33,917 nt of DNA, from positions 1 to 33,917 of the forward strand of contig JAOADW010000047.1 in assembly GCA_026417115.1 (NCBI GenBank), in the 5' to 3' direction. Below, piece by piece: positions 8,717-20,060 of this stretch. Within the stretch, counting starts at the first letter, position 1. Every line of letters starts with the position of its first letter. The position numbers and the translations under genes were made by a program. This DNA is from Rhodocyclaceae bacterium. GTDB lineage: Bacteria; Pseudomonadota; Gammaproteobacteria; Burkholderiales; Rhodocyclaceae. Below the pieces are notes generated by a model. That model had not been told where the DNA came from, did not search any database, and saw only the letters and a list, made by a program, of their open reading frames with translations.

Positions 8717-10204
8717 GTGGAATTTAGCATAAAGCACGTGTCCCCCGAAGCCTGCCGCAGCGCCTGCGTGATCGTGGGCGTCTATGAAAATCGTCAGCTG
8801 TCGCCAGCAGCCGAGCGTATCGACCAAGCAAGCCAAGGCTACCTGCGGGAGGTGCTCCGCCAAGGCGACCTCTCGGGCAAACTTGGCGCGACCTTGCTCT
8901 TGCGCGGCGTTCCCGGTTGCCACGCCGAACGCGTCTTGCTCGTCGGCCTCGGCAAGCTACGCGAGTTCAGCGACAAAGCCTATCGGCAGGCCACGCAAGC
9001 AGCAGTGAAAGCGCTTGCCACGACCGAAGCGCGTGAAGCAGTCAATTGCCTCGTCGAACTTCCCGTCCCTTCGCGCAACCTTTCCTGGCGCGTGCGACAG
9101 GCCGTAATCAGCGCCGAGGGCGCTCTCTATCGTTTCGACGCGCTCAAATCAAAGCGAGAAGACGCGCCACGCCTGGCGCGCATGACATTGGCGGTTGCGC
9201 GCAGCGAAAAATCGGACGCCGAAAAAGCGGCGCGCGAGGGTCAGGCCATCGCGGCAGGCATGAAGACGATGCGAGACCTCGCGAATCTCCCTCCCAACCA
9301 TTGCACGCCGCTCAAGTTGGCCGAGCGCGCGCGGCAGCTTTCCGAGGAATTCGGCTTCGAATGCACGACCCTCGGGCGAGAGGAGATGGAGCGCCTGGGG
9401 ATGAACGCCCTCCTGGCAGTGGCGAAGGGATCCTGCGAGCCGCCCCAATTGCTTGTGCTCAAGCACATGGGGAATGGCGGTCAAGGAAAGCCCATCGTGC
9501 TCGTCGGCAAAGGCGTCACCTTCGATTCTGGCGGCATTTCCTTGAAACCTGCAGCCGACATGGACGAGATGAAATTCGACATGTCGGGGGCCGCGAGCGT
9601 GATCGCTGCCCTGCAGATCGCTGCGCAGCTCAAATTGCCGCTCGACCTCATTGGGCTGGCGCCCTGTGTCGAGAATCTGCCGAGCGGCAGCGCCACCAAG
9701 CCCGGCGACGTGGTGACGACGATGTCGGGACAGACCGTGGAAATCCTCAATACCGATGCCGAGGGACGCCTGATCCTCTGCGATGCGCTGACCTATGCCG
9801 AGCGCTTCGATCCCGCCTGCGTGATCGACGTCGCCACCTTGACGGGCGCTTGTGTGATCGCGCTCGGTCATGTCGCCGCCGGCGTCTTCGGCAACGACGA
9901 GCGACTCGTGCGCGCCCTGCTTCAAGCAGGCGAAGAAAGCGGCGATCGAGCTTGGCAATTGCCGCTCTTCGACGATTATCAGGAACAGCTGAAAAGCAAT
10001 TTCGCCGATTTCGCGAATATCGGCGGCAGGCCCGCCGGCGCCATCACGGCCGCCGCCTTCCTGTCCCGCTTCACGAGCAAATTTCATTGGGCTCATCTCG
10101 ACATCGCGGGCGTGGCCTACCAGTCGGGCAAAGAAAAAGGTTCCACAGGGCGCCCCGTGCCTTTGCTTGCGCATTTTCTGCTCAAGCGCGCGGCCAAGAC
10201 ATGA
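8717..10204 (+). CDS. pepA: Leucyl aminopeptidase (M17)
   Basis: Cytoplasmic two-metal aminopeptidase of the M17 family that trims N-terminal residues; in some bacteria it also binds DNA. GTG 8717 is the start (MEFSIKHVSPEACRSA), with AAGGA nine bases before it, giving 495 residues. The N-terminal domain (1-165) is followed by the catalytic domain, where Lys265, Asp270, Lys277, Asp288, Asp347, Glu349 and Arg351 occupy the positions of the E. coli metal ligands and catalytic residues with a shift of five. The signature NTDAEGRL is at 345-352. Its stop overlaps the holC start (ATGA), so pepA-holC are coupled, the normal bacterial arrangement. Confidence 0.97.
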   Translation: MEFSIKHVSPEACRSACVIVGVYENRQLSPAAERIDQASQGYLREVLRQGDLSGKLGATLLLRGVPGCHAERVLLVGLGKLREFSDKAYRQATQAAVKALATTEAREAVNCLVELPVPSRNLSWRVRQAVISAEGALYRFDALKSKREDAPRLARMTLAVARSEKSDAEKAAREGQAIAAGMKTMRDLANLPPNHCTPLKLAERARQLSEEFGFECTTLGREEMERLGMNALLAVAKGSCEPPQLLVLKHMGNGGQGKPIVLVGKGVTFDSGGISLKPAADMDEMKFDMSGAASVIAALQIAAQLKLPLDLIGLAPCVENLPSGSATKPGDVVTTMSGQTVEILNTDAEGRLILCDALTYAERFDPACVIDVATLTGACVIALGHVAAGVFGNDERLVRALLQAGEESGDRAWQLPLFDDYQEQLKSNFADFANIGGRPAGAITAAAFLSRFTSKFHWAHLDIAGVAYQSGKEKGSTGRPVPLLAHFLLKRAAKT

Positions 10205-10629
10205 CGCACATCACCTTCCTCTACGACGCGCCCGATCGCCTGGCCGCGGCCGCGGCTTGGCTCAGGCAGGCTTGGTCGCGTCGCAGCAAAGTCCTCGTGC
10301 ATCTCTCTGAGCGAGAAGCCGCCCTGCGCCTCGATCGCATGCTCTGGACGCAGCCCCAACTGTCATTCGTGCCCCATTGCTTCATCGACGACCCGCTCGC
10401 CGCCGAAACGCCGATCGTGCTCTCGGATCGTCTCGACAACGTGCCGATCGAGGACTATCTGCTGCATCTGGCCGACACCCTGCCGGCTGCTTTTTCACGC
10501 TTTTCTCACCTCGTCGAGATCGTCAGCCTCGAAGAACGCGTGCGATTGCCCGCACGTGAGCGGTTTCGCTTCTATCGTGAGCGCGGCTATCCGATCGAAC
10601 TCGTCAATTTCTCCGAGGCTTTCGCATGA
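10201..10629 (+). CDS. holC: DNA polymerase III chi subunit
   Basis: HolC links the clamp-loader (through psi) to single-strand binding protein during replication. The 142-residue protein starts MTHITFLYDAPDRLAAAAAWL. It has the family pattern of an N-terminal Rossmann-like fold, a central WTQPQLSFVPHC segment, then PIVLSDRLDN and a C-terminal FRFYRERGYPIE, which matches the usual RYRxYRxxGYxl ending. It overlaps pepA by four bases and the next gene by four bases (ATGA at both ends), so three genes are translated as a chain. Confidence 0.93.
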   Translation: MTHITFLYDAPDRLAAAAAWLRQAWSRRSKVLVHLSEREAALRLDRMLWTQPQLSFVPHCFIDDPLAAETPIVLSDRLDNVPIEDYLLHLADTLPAAFSRFSHLVEIVSLEERVRLPARERFRFYRERGYPIELVNFSEAFA

Positions 10630-11000
10630 GCGAGCCCACCGATCTGATCGCGCAAGCCGATGCGCTGATCTTGCGTCATCGGCGCTACGTCGCGCGTCCC
10701 GACGCCACGCCCCCCGACAGATCGCCCGCCCCTTTTGCGTCGGCCATGAGCTCCCCGGAAGACGTGCCGGTATTGACCGACATCGTGGAAGACGCCGGCG
10801 CCTCTTCGCCGGAGGGGATCGACTCCCCGCAGGCGCTTGAGCGGTATCTGGCCGAATGGCTCGAGGAAACCCTACCGACCGTCGTCTCCGCCCTCACGCC
10901 GATGCTGGTTGCCGAGCTCCAACGCCGCTTGGTCGCCGCGCTCTCGTCGCGCCTTTCCGGCCCGACGACTCCCGCCCTCCCCGAAGAGAGCGGCGAATAG
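10626..11000 (+). CDS. Conserved hypothetical protein between holC and valS
   Basis: A 124-residue acidic protein that begins MSEPTDLIAQADALILRHRR, overlapping the holC stop by four bases. It has an N-terminal helix, a Pro/Asp-rich flexible middle (about 25-65), and a C-terminal amphipathic helical pair (ALERYLAEWLEETLPTVV, then LVAELQRRLVAALSSRL). No signal peptide or membrane helix is seen. I do not recognise a named family. Its fixed place after holC and the tight coupling suggest it is real and expressed with pepA-holC, but no function can be assigned. Confidence 0.7.
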   Translation: MSEPTDLIAQADALILRHRRYVARPDATPPDRSPAPFASAMSSPEDVPVLTDIVEDAGASSPEGIDSPQALERYLAEWLEETLPTVVSALTPMLVAELQRRLVAALSSRLSGPTTPALPEESGE

Positions 11001-11174
11001 GCCGCCCTTCGGTGCAGCCCTGTGCGCCGCCTTTTGGGAAACGAGGACCCAGGCCTGTTTTCCGGTCGCAGGGGGAGCGCCCTCCGCGCGTCTCTTTTTC
11101 AGGAGATTCCTTACACGCAGCACGCCTGGGTGAGCGCCCAGAGCCGGGGTTTTGCTCGACGTTTCTTTAGACTT

Positions 11175-11213
11175 CCATGCAAGCAGAAGGATTTTGCATG
11201 GTTTTCCTATAAT
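11175..11213 (+). promoter_or_regulatory. Putative valS promoter with inverted repeat
   Basis: A perfect TATAAT -10 box lies at 11208-11213, 30 bases before the valS start. Just upstream, CCATGCAA (11175-11182) and TTGCATGG (11194-11201) form a perfect 8-bp inverted repeat with an 11-base spacer, covering the place where the -35 should be. No consensus -35 is visible, which would fit a promoter needing an activator or blocked by a repressor bound at the repeat (inference). Confidence 0.5.
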
Positions 11214-11243
11214 TCTTGGTTTCGCAACCCGAGGCTTGCACCG

Positions 11244-14033
11244 ATGGAACTTCCCAAGAGTTTCGAGCCTGCCGCGATCGAAGCGCGCTGGTATCCCATC
11301 TGGGAATCCCGCGGCTATTTCGCCGCCGGCCTGGATACCCGCAAAAAAGAGAACTTCTGCATCCTGCTGCCGCCGCCCAACGTCACCGGCACGCTGCACA
11401 TGGGGCACGGATTCAATCAGTCGATCATGGACTGTCTCGTGCGCTACCACCGCATGCGGGGGGCAAACACCCTCTGGCAGCCAGGCACGGATCACGCTGG
11501 GATCGCCACGCAAATCGTCGTCGAACGACAGCTCGAGGCCCAAGGAGTAACCCGCTTCGATCTCGGCCGGGAGAAGTTTCTCGCCAAGGTCTGGGAGTGG
11601 AAAGACTACTCGGGCGGCACGATCACACGCCAGATGCGGCGCCTGGGCGCTTCCTGCGATTGGAGCCGTGAGCGCTTCACGATGGACGAAGGACTTTCCC
11701 GCATCGTCGTGGAAACCTTCGTGCGTCTGTATCGCGAAGGCTTGATCTACCGCGGCAAACGGCTCGTCAATTGGGATCCGCAACTCCTCACCGCCGTCTC
11801 TGATCTCGAAGTCGTCAGCGAAGAGGAAGACGGCTTCCTGTGGGAGATACGCTACCCGTTCGTTGCGGGCGAGGGCGGGTTAGTCGTCGCCACGACGCGC
11901 CCCGAGACCTTGCTCGGCGACGTCGCCGTGGCAGTGCATCCAGAAGACGAACGCTATCGTCACCTGATCGGCCAGTCCGTACACTTGCCGCTGACCAACC
12001 GCACCATCCCGATCATCGCCGACGCCTATGTCGACCCGTCATTCGGCACTGGATGCGTCAAGATCACGCCCGCCCACGACTTCAACGACTGGCAAGTAGG
12101 CCACCGTCATGGGCTTGCGCCGATCAACATCTTCACGCTGGATGCGCGCATCAACGAGCATGGCCCGAAAAAATATCGCGGCATGGATCGTTACGAAGCG
12201 AGAAAGGCGATCCTCGCCGATCTCGAGGCCGCTGGCTTGCTCGTCTCGGCGAAGCCGCATCGTCTGATGGTGCCGCGCGGCGACCGCACCGGCGCAGTGA
12301 TCGAGCCGATGCTCACGGATCAATGGTTCGTCGCCACGACCAAGCCGGGGCCCGATGGTCAAAGCTTGGCCGAGAAGGCGCTTCGTTGCGTCGCAGACGG
12401 CGAGATCAAGTTTTTTCCCGAGAATTGGGTCAACACCTACAACCAGTGGCTCGCCAATATTCAGGACTGGTGCATCTCCCGGCAGCTCTGGTGGGGGCAC
12501 CAGATTCCGGCCTGGTACGGAGACGACGGCCGCGTCTGGGTTGCGCATGACGAAGCCGAAGCGTATCGGCTCGCGCGCGCGGAGGGTTATGACGGCGGTC
12601 TTACACGGGACGCCGATGTGCTCGACACCTGGTATTCGTCAGCGCTGTGGCCGTTCTCGACCCTCGACTGGACGCCTGCATACCCCGCCCAATCCAACCC
12701 GGCTTTGGACCTCTATCTTCCCTCCTCGGTATTGGTCACCGGCTTCGACATCATCTTTTTCTGGGTTGCGCGCATGGTGATGATGACCAAGCACATCACC
12801 GGCAAGGTTCCTTTCCGGCACGTCTATGTGCATGGTCTGATCCGCGACGCCGAAGGGCAGAAGATGAGCAAGTCGAAAGGCAACGTCCTGGACCCGATCG
12901 ATCTCATCGATGGCATCGACCTCGAAAGCCTCGTCGCCAAGCGCACTTCGGGGCTCATGAACCCCAAGCAGGCCGAGGCGATCGCGAAGCGCACGCGCAA
13001 GGAATATCCCAAAGGGATTCCATCGTTCGGCGCGGACGCATTGCGCTTCACCTTCCTCTCGCTCGCGAGTCCCGGCCGCGACATCAAGTTCGACATGAGC
13101 CGTTGCGAGGGCTATCGCAATTTCTGCAACAAGCTCTGGAATGCGACGCGCTACGTGCTCATGAATTGCGCCGGCAAGGACGTCGGGCTCGATGCGGCCT
13201 TGCCCTGCTCGCCTTCATTCGCCGATCGTTGGATCATCAGCCTCTTGCAGCGCACGGCCGCAGAAGCTGCCAAACATTATGCCGACTATCGCTTCGACCT
13301 GCTTGCGCGCACGATCTACGCGTTCATCTGGGACGAATACTGCGATTGGTATCTAGAGCTCGCCAAGGTACAGCTTGCGCACGGCGACGAGGCCGCACAG
13401 CGCGCCACGCGCAAGACGCTCGTGCATGTGTTGGAAGCGACCTTGCGTCTTGCTCATCCCTTGATCCCCTTCATCACCGAGGAGCTCTGGCAGCACGTCG
13501 CGCCGCTCGCGGGATGCGCCGGCGAAACGATCATGCTTGCGCCCTATCCGGAAGGCGATGCCAGGCAGATCGATGACGCAGCGGAAACGTCGGTGGCGAC
13601 CCTGAAGGCGCTGGTGTCCGCGTGCCGCCGCCTGCGCAGCGACATGAACCTCTCGCCTGCGCAAAAGGTGCCGCTCGCAATCAGCGGCGGCGAAGCCATC
13701 GACGTCTATCGTCCCTATCTCGCGGCGCTTGCAAAACTCTCGGAAGTCACCTGGATGGCTACCCTACCCGCCACCGATGCGCCGGTCGAAATCGTCGGCC
13801 CCTACCACGTGCAGCTCCAGATCGAGATCGATCGCGACGCCGAACGCGCGCGGCTGGCCAAGGAAATCGCCCGCCTCGAAGCCGAGATCGGCAAATGCGA
13901 GAAAAAGCTCGCCACGCCAAGTTTCGTCGAACGCGCGCCTGCCGCGATCGTGGCCGAGGAACGCAAGCGCTTGGCGAACTTCATGGATCAACTCGACAAA
14001 CTCAAGGCGCAGCATGCCCGGTTCCTGACATGA
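11244..14033 (+). CDS. valS: Valyl-tRNA synthetase
   Basis: Class Ia aminoacyl-tRNA synthetase that charges tRNA-Val and edits mischarged threonine. ATG 11244 ([20 protein letters not shown]) has GAGG nine bases before it and gives 929 residues, normal for the family; the open frame upstream of it lacks family sequence. The HIGH motif is HMGHG (52-56) and the second signature is KMSKS (540-544). The CP1 editing domain lies between them ([17 protein letters not shown]). An anticodon-binding helical domain follows, and a C-terminal coiled coil ([20 protein letters not shown]) closes the protein. The stop overlaps the next start (ATGA), coupling it to the glycan genes. Confidence 0.97.
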   Translation: MELPKSFEPAAIEARWYPIWESRGYFAAGLDTRKKENFCILLPPPNVTGTLHMGHGFNQSIMDCLVRYHRMRGANTLWQPGTDHAGIATQIVVERQLEAQGVTRFDLGREKFLAKVWEWKDYSGGTITRQMRRLGASCDWSRERFTMDEGLSRIVVETFVRLYREGLIYRGKRLVNWDPQLLTAVSDLEVVSEEEDGFLWEIRYPFVAGEGGLVVATTRPETLLGDVAVAVHPEDERYRHLIGQSVHLPLTNRTIPIIADAYVDPSFGTGCVKITPAHDFNDWQVGHRHGLAPINIFTLDARINEHGPKKYRGMDRYEARKAILADLEAAGLLVSAKPHRLMVPRGDRTGAVIEPMLTDQWFVATTKPGPDGQSLAEKALRCVADGEIKFFPENWVNTYNQWLANIQDWCISRQLWWGHQIPAWYGDDGRVWVAHDEAEAYRLARAEGYDGGLTRDADVLDTWYSSALWPFSTLDWTPAYPAQSNPALDLYLPSSVLVTGFDIIFFWVARMVMMTKHITGKVPFRHVYVHGLIRDAEGQKMSKSKGNVLDPIDLIDGIDLESLVAKRTSGLMNPKQAEAIAKRTRKEYPKGIPSFGADALRFTFLSLASPGRDIKFDMSRCEGYRNFCNKLWNATRYVLMNCAGKDVGLDAALPCSPSFADRWIISLLQRTAAEAAKHYADYRFDLLARTIYAFIWDEYCDWYLELAKVQLAHGDEAAQRATRKTLVHVLEATLRLAHPLIPFITEELWQHVAPLAGCAGETIMLAPYPEGDARQIDDAAETSVATLKALVSACRRLRSDMNLSPAQKVPLAISGGEAIDVYRPYLAALAKLSEVTWMATLPATDAPVEIVGPYHVQLQIEIDRDAERARLAKEIARLEAEIGKCEKKLATPSFVERAPAAIVAEERKRLANFMDQLDKLKAQHARFLT

Positions 14034-14992
14034 GCCGCCTCGTCTCGATCGTCATCCCGATCTACAATGAGCTCGACAACCTCGACGAGCTCGTCGCCCG
14101 CCTCGAGGCAGCGCTTTCGGGCTTCGAGTTCGAGGCCATCCTCGTCGATGACGGCTCCCAGGACGGCAGCGGGGCGCGCCTTTATGAACTCGCCGCCACG
14201 CGCCCCTGGCTTAAGCCGATCTTCCTCGCCAAGAATTACGGACAATCGACGGCGATGCAAGCCGGTTTCGACGCCGCGCGCGGCGAGGTGATCGTCACCC
14301 TGGACGGCGATCTACAAAACGACCCGGCCGACATCCCCCGTCTTTTACGGCTCCTCGAGCAGGAGCCGGAAGTCGACATCCTTTCCGGTTGGCGCAAGCA
14401 GCGCCAAGACGCGCGCCTGCGCCGTACCTTGCCCTCGCGGATCGCCAATTGGTTGATTTCCCGTACTACCGGAGTGCATCTCCACGACTATGGATGCTCC
14501 TTGAAGGTCTATCGACGCGAAGCCCTGGCGCACGTACGGCTCTATGGCGAACTCCACCGTTTCATTCCCGCACTCGCCGCCCAATTCGGCGCGCGCGTGA
14601 AAGAAGTCGTCGTCACGCATCACCCCCGCCGCCGTGGGCAATCGAAATATGGCATCGACCGCAGCCTGCGCGTGCTCTTGGATCTCTTGCTGGTGAAGTT
14701 CCTCGCGCGCTACGTGCAGAGACCCATCCAATTCTTCGGCGGCATCGGCATGTTGTTGGCATTGCCTGGAGCCATCATCCTCGCCTATTTGGCCGCCCTC
14801 AAATTTGCCGGAGAATCGATTGGCGGGCGGCCGCTGCTGCTCTTCGGCATCGTGCTGCTGCTCATGGGCGTGCAGCTCATTGGCATGGGCCTGCTCGGCG
14901 AAATCCTCGTGCGCATCTATCATGAGCCGGCGGGCCGCGCCCACTACCTCGTCCGCGCCCACCCCCGGCAAGCGCCGCGCCGTGACGCATAA
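14030..14992 (+). CDS. GT2 polyprenyl-phosphate glycosyltransferase (GtrB/ArnC/DPM1-like)
   Basis: Likely transfers a sugar from a nucleotide donor to undecaprenyl phosphate on the cytoplasmic face, making a lipid-linked single-sugar donor. The 320-residue protein begins [20 protein letters not shown]. The GT-A domain shows VDDGSQDGS (39-47) and the metal-binding DGD at 92-94 in [21 protein letters not shown] (152-163) and RRRGQSKYG (200-208) are typical of this subfamily. Two C-terminal membrane helices (about 234-256 and 269-292) match GtrB/ArnC architecture. It overlaps valS by four bases and the next gene by 11. The sugar cannot be told from sequence. Confidence 0.85.
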   Translation: MSRLVSIVIPIYNELDNLDELVARLEAALSGFEFEAILVDDGSQDGSGARLYELAATRPWLKPIFLAKNYGQSTAMQAGFDAARGEVIVTLDGDLQNDPADIPRLLRLLEQEPEVDILSGWRKQRQDARLRRTLPSRIANWLISRTTGVHLHDYGCSLKVYRREALAHVRLYGELHRFIPALAAQFGARVKEVVVTHHPRRRGQSKYGIDRSLRVLLDLLLVKFLARYVQRPIQFFGGIGMLLALPGAIILAYLAALKFAGESIGGRPLLLFGIVLLLMGVQLIGMGLLGEILVRIYHEPAGRAHYLVRAHPRQAPRRDA

Positions 14993-16034
14993 GACTGCGC
15001 CCAATACGCCTATTGATGCGGAGCCTCATGCGCACGCATCGCCTGCAAGCGGAGCGGACACTGTGTGGATTCCGCCTCGCGCTGACGCATGTGCACGACG
15101 ATCCCGCAAGCGCCGCCTTCTGCTCCTGCGTGTCCTTGTCTCCGTGGGCCTGCTTGCAGGCATCGTCCTTTTGCTCGACTGGCAGAGCCTACGCGCGCGC
15201 TTTGCGTCTATGCAGCCCGGCGGCTTTGGGCTCGCCGTCCTCCTCGGCGTGCTTGCCAATCTGATCTCCGCATGGCGATGGCGGCTCATCAGCACACGGC
15301 TGGGACTCGTCGCTCCTGCGCTTGCGTTCTATCTCGCCTACGGCAAGGGCGTCACGCTCAACGCCGTGTTGCCAGGCGCCACCCTCGGCGGCGATGCTTA
15401 CCGCGCCTTCGTTCTCCACCGGCAGGGCAACGCCTTGCTGGCCTCTGCCCTCTCGGTTGCGCTCGACCGTCTCACGGGCCTCTGGGGCTTATTCGTGCTG
15501 AGCGCATGCGCCTGGATTTGGCTTTTCCTGACGCAAGCGCCAAACGCAGAAGAAGCCCATGCCGCCCTTCATCTCAGCGCCTTGCTCTGCGCCATCTGTG
15601 CTCCGTTTCTCGCGGCAAGGCTTTGCCATCTTTTCCCCCCATCCTCGGCAAGGTGGCTTGCCCGCTCGCTCCGGCTCTTGACGGAAACGGCGCATATGCT
15701 GCGCGTGGCATTCTGGCCTTCGCTCGCCGTCCAGCTCGCCTCCATCGGCGCGCTTGCAGCCTGTTTGTCCGCCGTGGGCCTTTCTTTTTCCTTTCTCTAC
15801 TTGATCGCCATTGCCGCGCCCATCTTTCTTGCCGCCGCCCTGCCCATCTCCATCGGCGGCTTCGGCACACGAGAAGCGGTGCTAGCCGCCTATTTCGCGC
15901 TCGCTGGACTGCCGCTGGATGCCGCCCTCGCCGGCGGCTTCCTCACGGGCCTTGCGACCACCGTGCAGGGTATCCTCTGGGCGCCCCTGTTTCTCTTCGC
16001 CGCCGATCATGCGACACCTGCGTCTTCCCGCTGA
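14982..16034 (+). CDS. YbhN/UPF0104-like (LPG synthase TM region) membrane protein
   Basis: GTG 14982 overlaps the previous stop (GTGACGCATAA) and gives 350 residues. After a cytoplasmic Arg-rich N-terminus (about 1-42) there are about seven to eight hydrophobic segments. The family motif region includes YGKGVTLNAVLPGATLGGDAYR (about 120-141) and, near the end, PISIGGFGTREAVLAAYF. These are hallmarks of the lysylphosphatidylglycerol synthase transmembrane family (UPF0104/YbhN) without the soluble transferase domain. Lying between a polyprenyl-phosphate sugar transferase and a GT-C transferase, it could flip the lipid-linked sugar across the membrane; that role is inference from position. An upstream extension of the frame lies inside the GT2 gene and is unlikely. 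Confidence 0.8.
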   Translation: MTHKTAPNTPIDAEPHAHASPASGADTVWIPPRADACARRSRKRRLLLLRVLVSVGLLAGIVLLLDWQSLRARFASMQPGGFGLAVLLGVLANLISAWRWRLISTRLGLVAPALAFYLAYGKGVTLNAVLPGATLGGDAYRAFVLHRQGNALLASALSVALDRLTGLWGLFVLSACAWIWLFLTQAPNAEEAHAALHLSALLCAICAPFLAARLCHLFPPSSARWLARSLRLLTETAHMLRVAFWPSLAVQLASIGALAACLSAVGLSFSFLYLIAIAAPIFLAAALPISIGGFGTREAVLAAYFALAGLPLDAALAGGFLTGLATTVQGILWAPLFLFAADHATPASSR

Positions 16035-17463
16035 CCCCATGATCGCGCTGGCGGTTACGCTCGTAGCGCTCACCCTTTGGCGCTTTCTCGCTGCCTGGGA
16101 TGCCGCGCTCGAACTTTCCGTCGACGAGGCGCAGTATTTCCTCTGGTCGCTAAACCCCGCCTGGGGGTATTACTCGAAACCGCCGATGATCGCCTGGACG
16201 ATCGCGACGGCAAGAACTCTCTGCGGCGAATCGGAGCTTTGCATTCGGGCCCCGGCGCTGGTGCTGTTTGCCCTCACGAGCGGACTCATCGCCCTGATCG
16301 GCAAGCAGCTCTTCAACGAGCGCATCGCCTTTTCTTCGGCGTTGGCGTTCGCCACGCTGTTTTTGACGAGTTTCTATTCTTGGGCGATGACCACCGATTC
16401 GCTGCTCTTGTTCTTTTGGACCGCGGCGCTGTATGGATTCCTCCGAGCGATCACCCGCAACGCCTGGCGCGATTGGATGGTCACCGGCGTAGCCGTCGGT
16501 TTAGGGCTATTGTCGAAATACACGATGAGCCTTTTTCTTTTGTGCGCATTCGCGGTCCTCCTCATCGATCATCGACGCCTACTTTCCTCGCCACGGCCCT
16601 GGTGCGCTGCGCTCGTTGCACTCCTGTTCCTTGCGCCCAATCTCGCCTGGAATGCACAGCATGGTTTCGCTACCCTGCGCCACACCGCGGAAATCTCCCA
16701 ACTCGATCGCCAGCTCTTCCGTCCAGCCTCCCTGCTTGCCTTCTTGCTTGCCCAGTTTGGCGTCATGGGGCCGCTCATGTTCCCTGCTTTTCTCGGCGCC
16801 GCCAGCGACAAGACTGTCTGGCGCGATGCGCGGTTGCGGCTGTGCGTGCTCTTTTCGCTGCCGGTGCTGGTGCTCTTCGTGACGCTTGCGTTCCTTACGC
16901 GCGCTCATGCCAATTGGGCCGCACCGGCTTACGTCGGCGCGACCTTGCTCGCAGTCGCCTGGTTGCTCCAGCATGCGCGCAAGCGCTGGTATGTGGCCGC
17001 CATCGCACTCAACCTTTTGCTCGCCGGCGGCCTCTACCATTGGCATCGGCTCGCACCTGCGCTCGGCATGCCACTTTCAGCTGAGACCGACCCCTTCCAC
17101 AAGCTCCGTGGCTGGAAAGAAGCCGGTCGCCACCTGGCCGCGCAGATGCAGACGGCCGGTTGCCACGCCGTCGCCACCGCCGATCGCGGCTCGCTGGTTG
17201 CGCTTGCCTATTACGCCCGCCGCGCGTTGGGCGCGCCCGTCGCCGCCTACGCCTATAACCCCGACGGCCGCGTGCAAAACCATTTCGAGCTCACGGCCGA
17301 CCTCGGCAAATCCGTTTTTTCTTGCGCCCTTCTGATCGGCAGCCACGATCCGATGCGCCTTACTGGAGAGTTCGCCAAAGTCGAACCACTGCCGCCTTTG
17401 CCGCTGCCGACGGGTGCCGCACCGGTTTGGCGCGTCGAGGGCTTCTTGGGCTACCGCCCCTAA
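16009..17463 (+). CDS. GT-C membrane glycosyltransferase (ArnT/PMT family, GT39/83-like)
   Basis: Periplasm-facing transferase that would use a polyprenyl-phosphate sugar to modify a glycan, lipid or protein. ATG 16009 (MRHLRLPADPMIALAVTL) gives 484 residues and overlaps the preceding gene by 26 bases. The first loop has the GT-C acidic motif VDEAQYFLWS (Asp39, Glu40) followed by NPAWGYYSKPPMIAW, typical of the ArnT/PMT_2 family. About ten to twelve hydrophobic helices follow, then a soluble C-terminal region (from about 355) with AVATADRGSLVALAYYARR and AYNPDGRVQNHFEL. The acceptor is unknown. It ends the forward run that starts at pepA. Confidence 0.85.
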   Translation: MRHLRLPADPMIALAVTLVALTLWRFLAAWDAALELSVDEAQYFLWSLNPAWGYYSKPPMIAWTIATARTLCGESELCIRAPALVLFALTSGLIALIGKQLFNERIAFSSALAFATLFLTSFYSWAMTTDSLLLFFWTAALYGFLRAITRNAWRDWMVTGVAVGLGLLSKYTMSLFLLCAFAVLLIDHRRLLSSPRPWCAALVALLFLAPNLAWNAQHGFATLRHTAEISQLDRQLFRPASLLAFLLAQFGVMGPLMFPAFLGAASDKTVWRDARLRLCVLFSLPVLVLFVTLAFLTRAHANWAAPAYVGATLLAVAWLLQHARKRWYVAAIALNLLLAGGLYHWHRLAPALGMPLSAETDPFHKLRGWKEAGRHLAAQMQTAGCHAVATADRGSLVALAYYARRALGAPVAAYAYNPDGRVQNHFELTADLGKSVFSCALLIGSHDPMRLTGEFAKVEPLPPLPLPTGAAPVWRVEGFLGYRP

Positions 17464-17553
17464 AGCCACGATCTATCTCGGCAGCTTGCGCCTGAACCCG
17501 CAACGCCAGGCTTTGCCGAGCGTTGAGAAAAAACGCTGCACTAATGTGCGCGG

Positions 17554-17580
17554 AAAACAAAAACCCGGGCCCTCGGGCCG
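17554..17580 (-). terminator. Rho-independent terminator after tRNA-Leu
   Basis: On the minus strand CCCG (17577-17574) pairs with CGGG (17567-17564), extended by nearby GC bases, and is followed by TTTTTGTTTT (17563-17554). It lies about 60 bases past the tRNA 3' end. Confidence 0.6.
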
Positions 17581-17639
17581 GCGAAGGCAGACTCCCAAGA
17601 CCCTCTGTTCTCGGGTCACGGCAAAGGGCGCGAGGAGTC

Positions 17640-17726
17640 TGGTGCCGGGAGAGAGACTCGAACTCTCATGGTGTCGCCACCGGCGGATTTTGAGTCCGCT
17701 GCGTCTACCGATTCCGCCATCCCGGC
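17640..17726 (-). tRNA. tRNA-Leu (anticodon CAA)
   Basis: An 87-nt class II tRNA read on the minus strand. The acceptor stem pairs GCCGGGA (17726-17720) with TCCCGGC (17650-17644), followed by discriminator A and an encoded CCA (17642-17640). The anticodon stem GCGGA/TCCGC closes the loop CTCAAAA, so the anticodon is CAA and it reads UUG. A long variable arm (GGTGGCGACACC region) and the T-loop GTTCGAGTC are present. It stands alone between the glycan genes and queA. Confidence 0.96.
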
Positions 17727-17816
17727 CGGGTTGGTTTGGTGCCTCTGCGCACGGCGGCCACTGCTCCGGCAAACGGCCCCTCGTGCGCTATCACGAAGCT
17801 GCGCCCTTTCTGCACG

Positions 17817-17836
17817 GCCCGCAAGCCCTTGCGGGC
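17817..17836. other. Hairpin in the tRNA-Leu/queA divergent region
   Basis: GCCCGCAA and TTGCGGGC form a perfect 8-bp stem around GCCC. No T-run follows in either direction, so it is probably a leader hairpin or operator rather than a terminator. Confidence 0.4.
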
Positions 17837-17844
17837 AAAAGGCG

Positions 17845-17874
17845 TAGAATGCGCGCGTTCGGGCGCATTATAAC
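17845..17874. promoter_or_regulatory. Possible divergent promoters for queA and tRNA-Leu
   Basis: A small AT-rich pocket holds TAGAAT (17845-17850, + strand), TATAAC (17869-17874, + strand) and a perfect TATAAT read on the minus strand (17872-17867). Any of these could be a -10 box. No clear -35 hexamer is visible at the right distance on either strand, so assignment is tentative. Confidence 0.3.
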
Positions 17875-17895
17875 GAGCTTGTGGCGCATCGCGCG

Positions 17896-20029
<2,134 letters not shown>

Positions 20030-20060
20030 TCGCTTGGTTGTCCGTTCCATGGAGAATTCG

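Noticed and set aside
9149-10174. 341-codon open frame opposite pepA
   Set aside because: Mirror frame of pepA; no motifs, and pepA has all catalytic residues.
9046-10200. Upstream part of the long open frame that ends as holC
   Set aside because: Before ATG 10201 it is an out-of-frame, Arg-rich reading of pepA; only the last 142 codons are HolC.
11001-11174. T-box or other riboswitch leader before valS
   Set aside because: No T-box sequence or specifier stem could be found, and T-boxes are essentially absent from proteobacteria.
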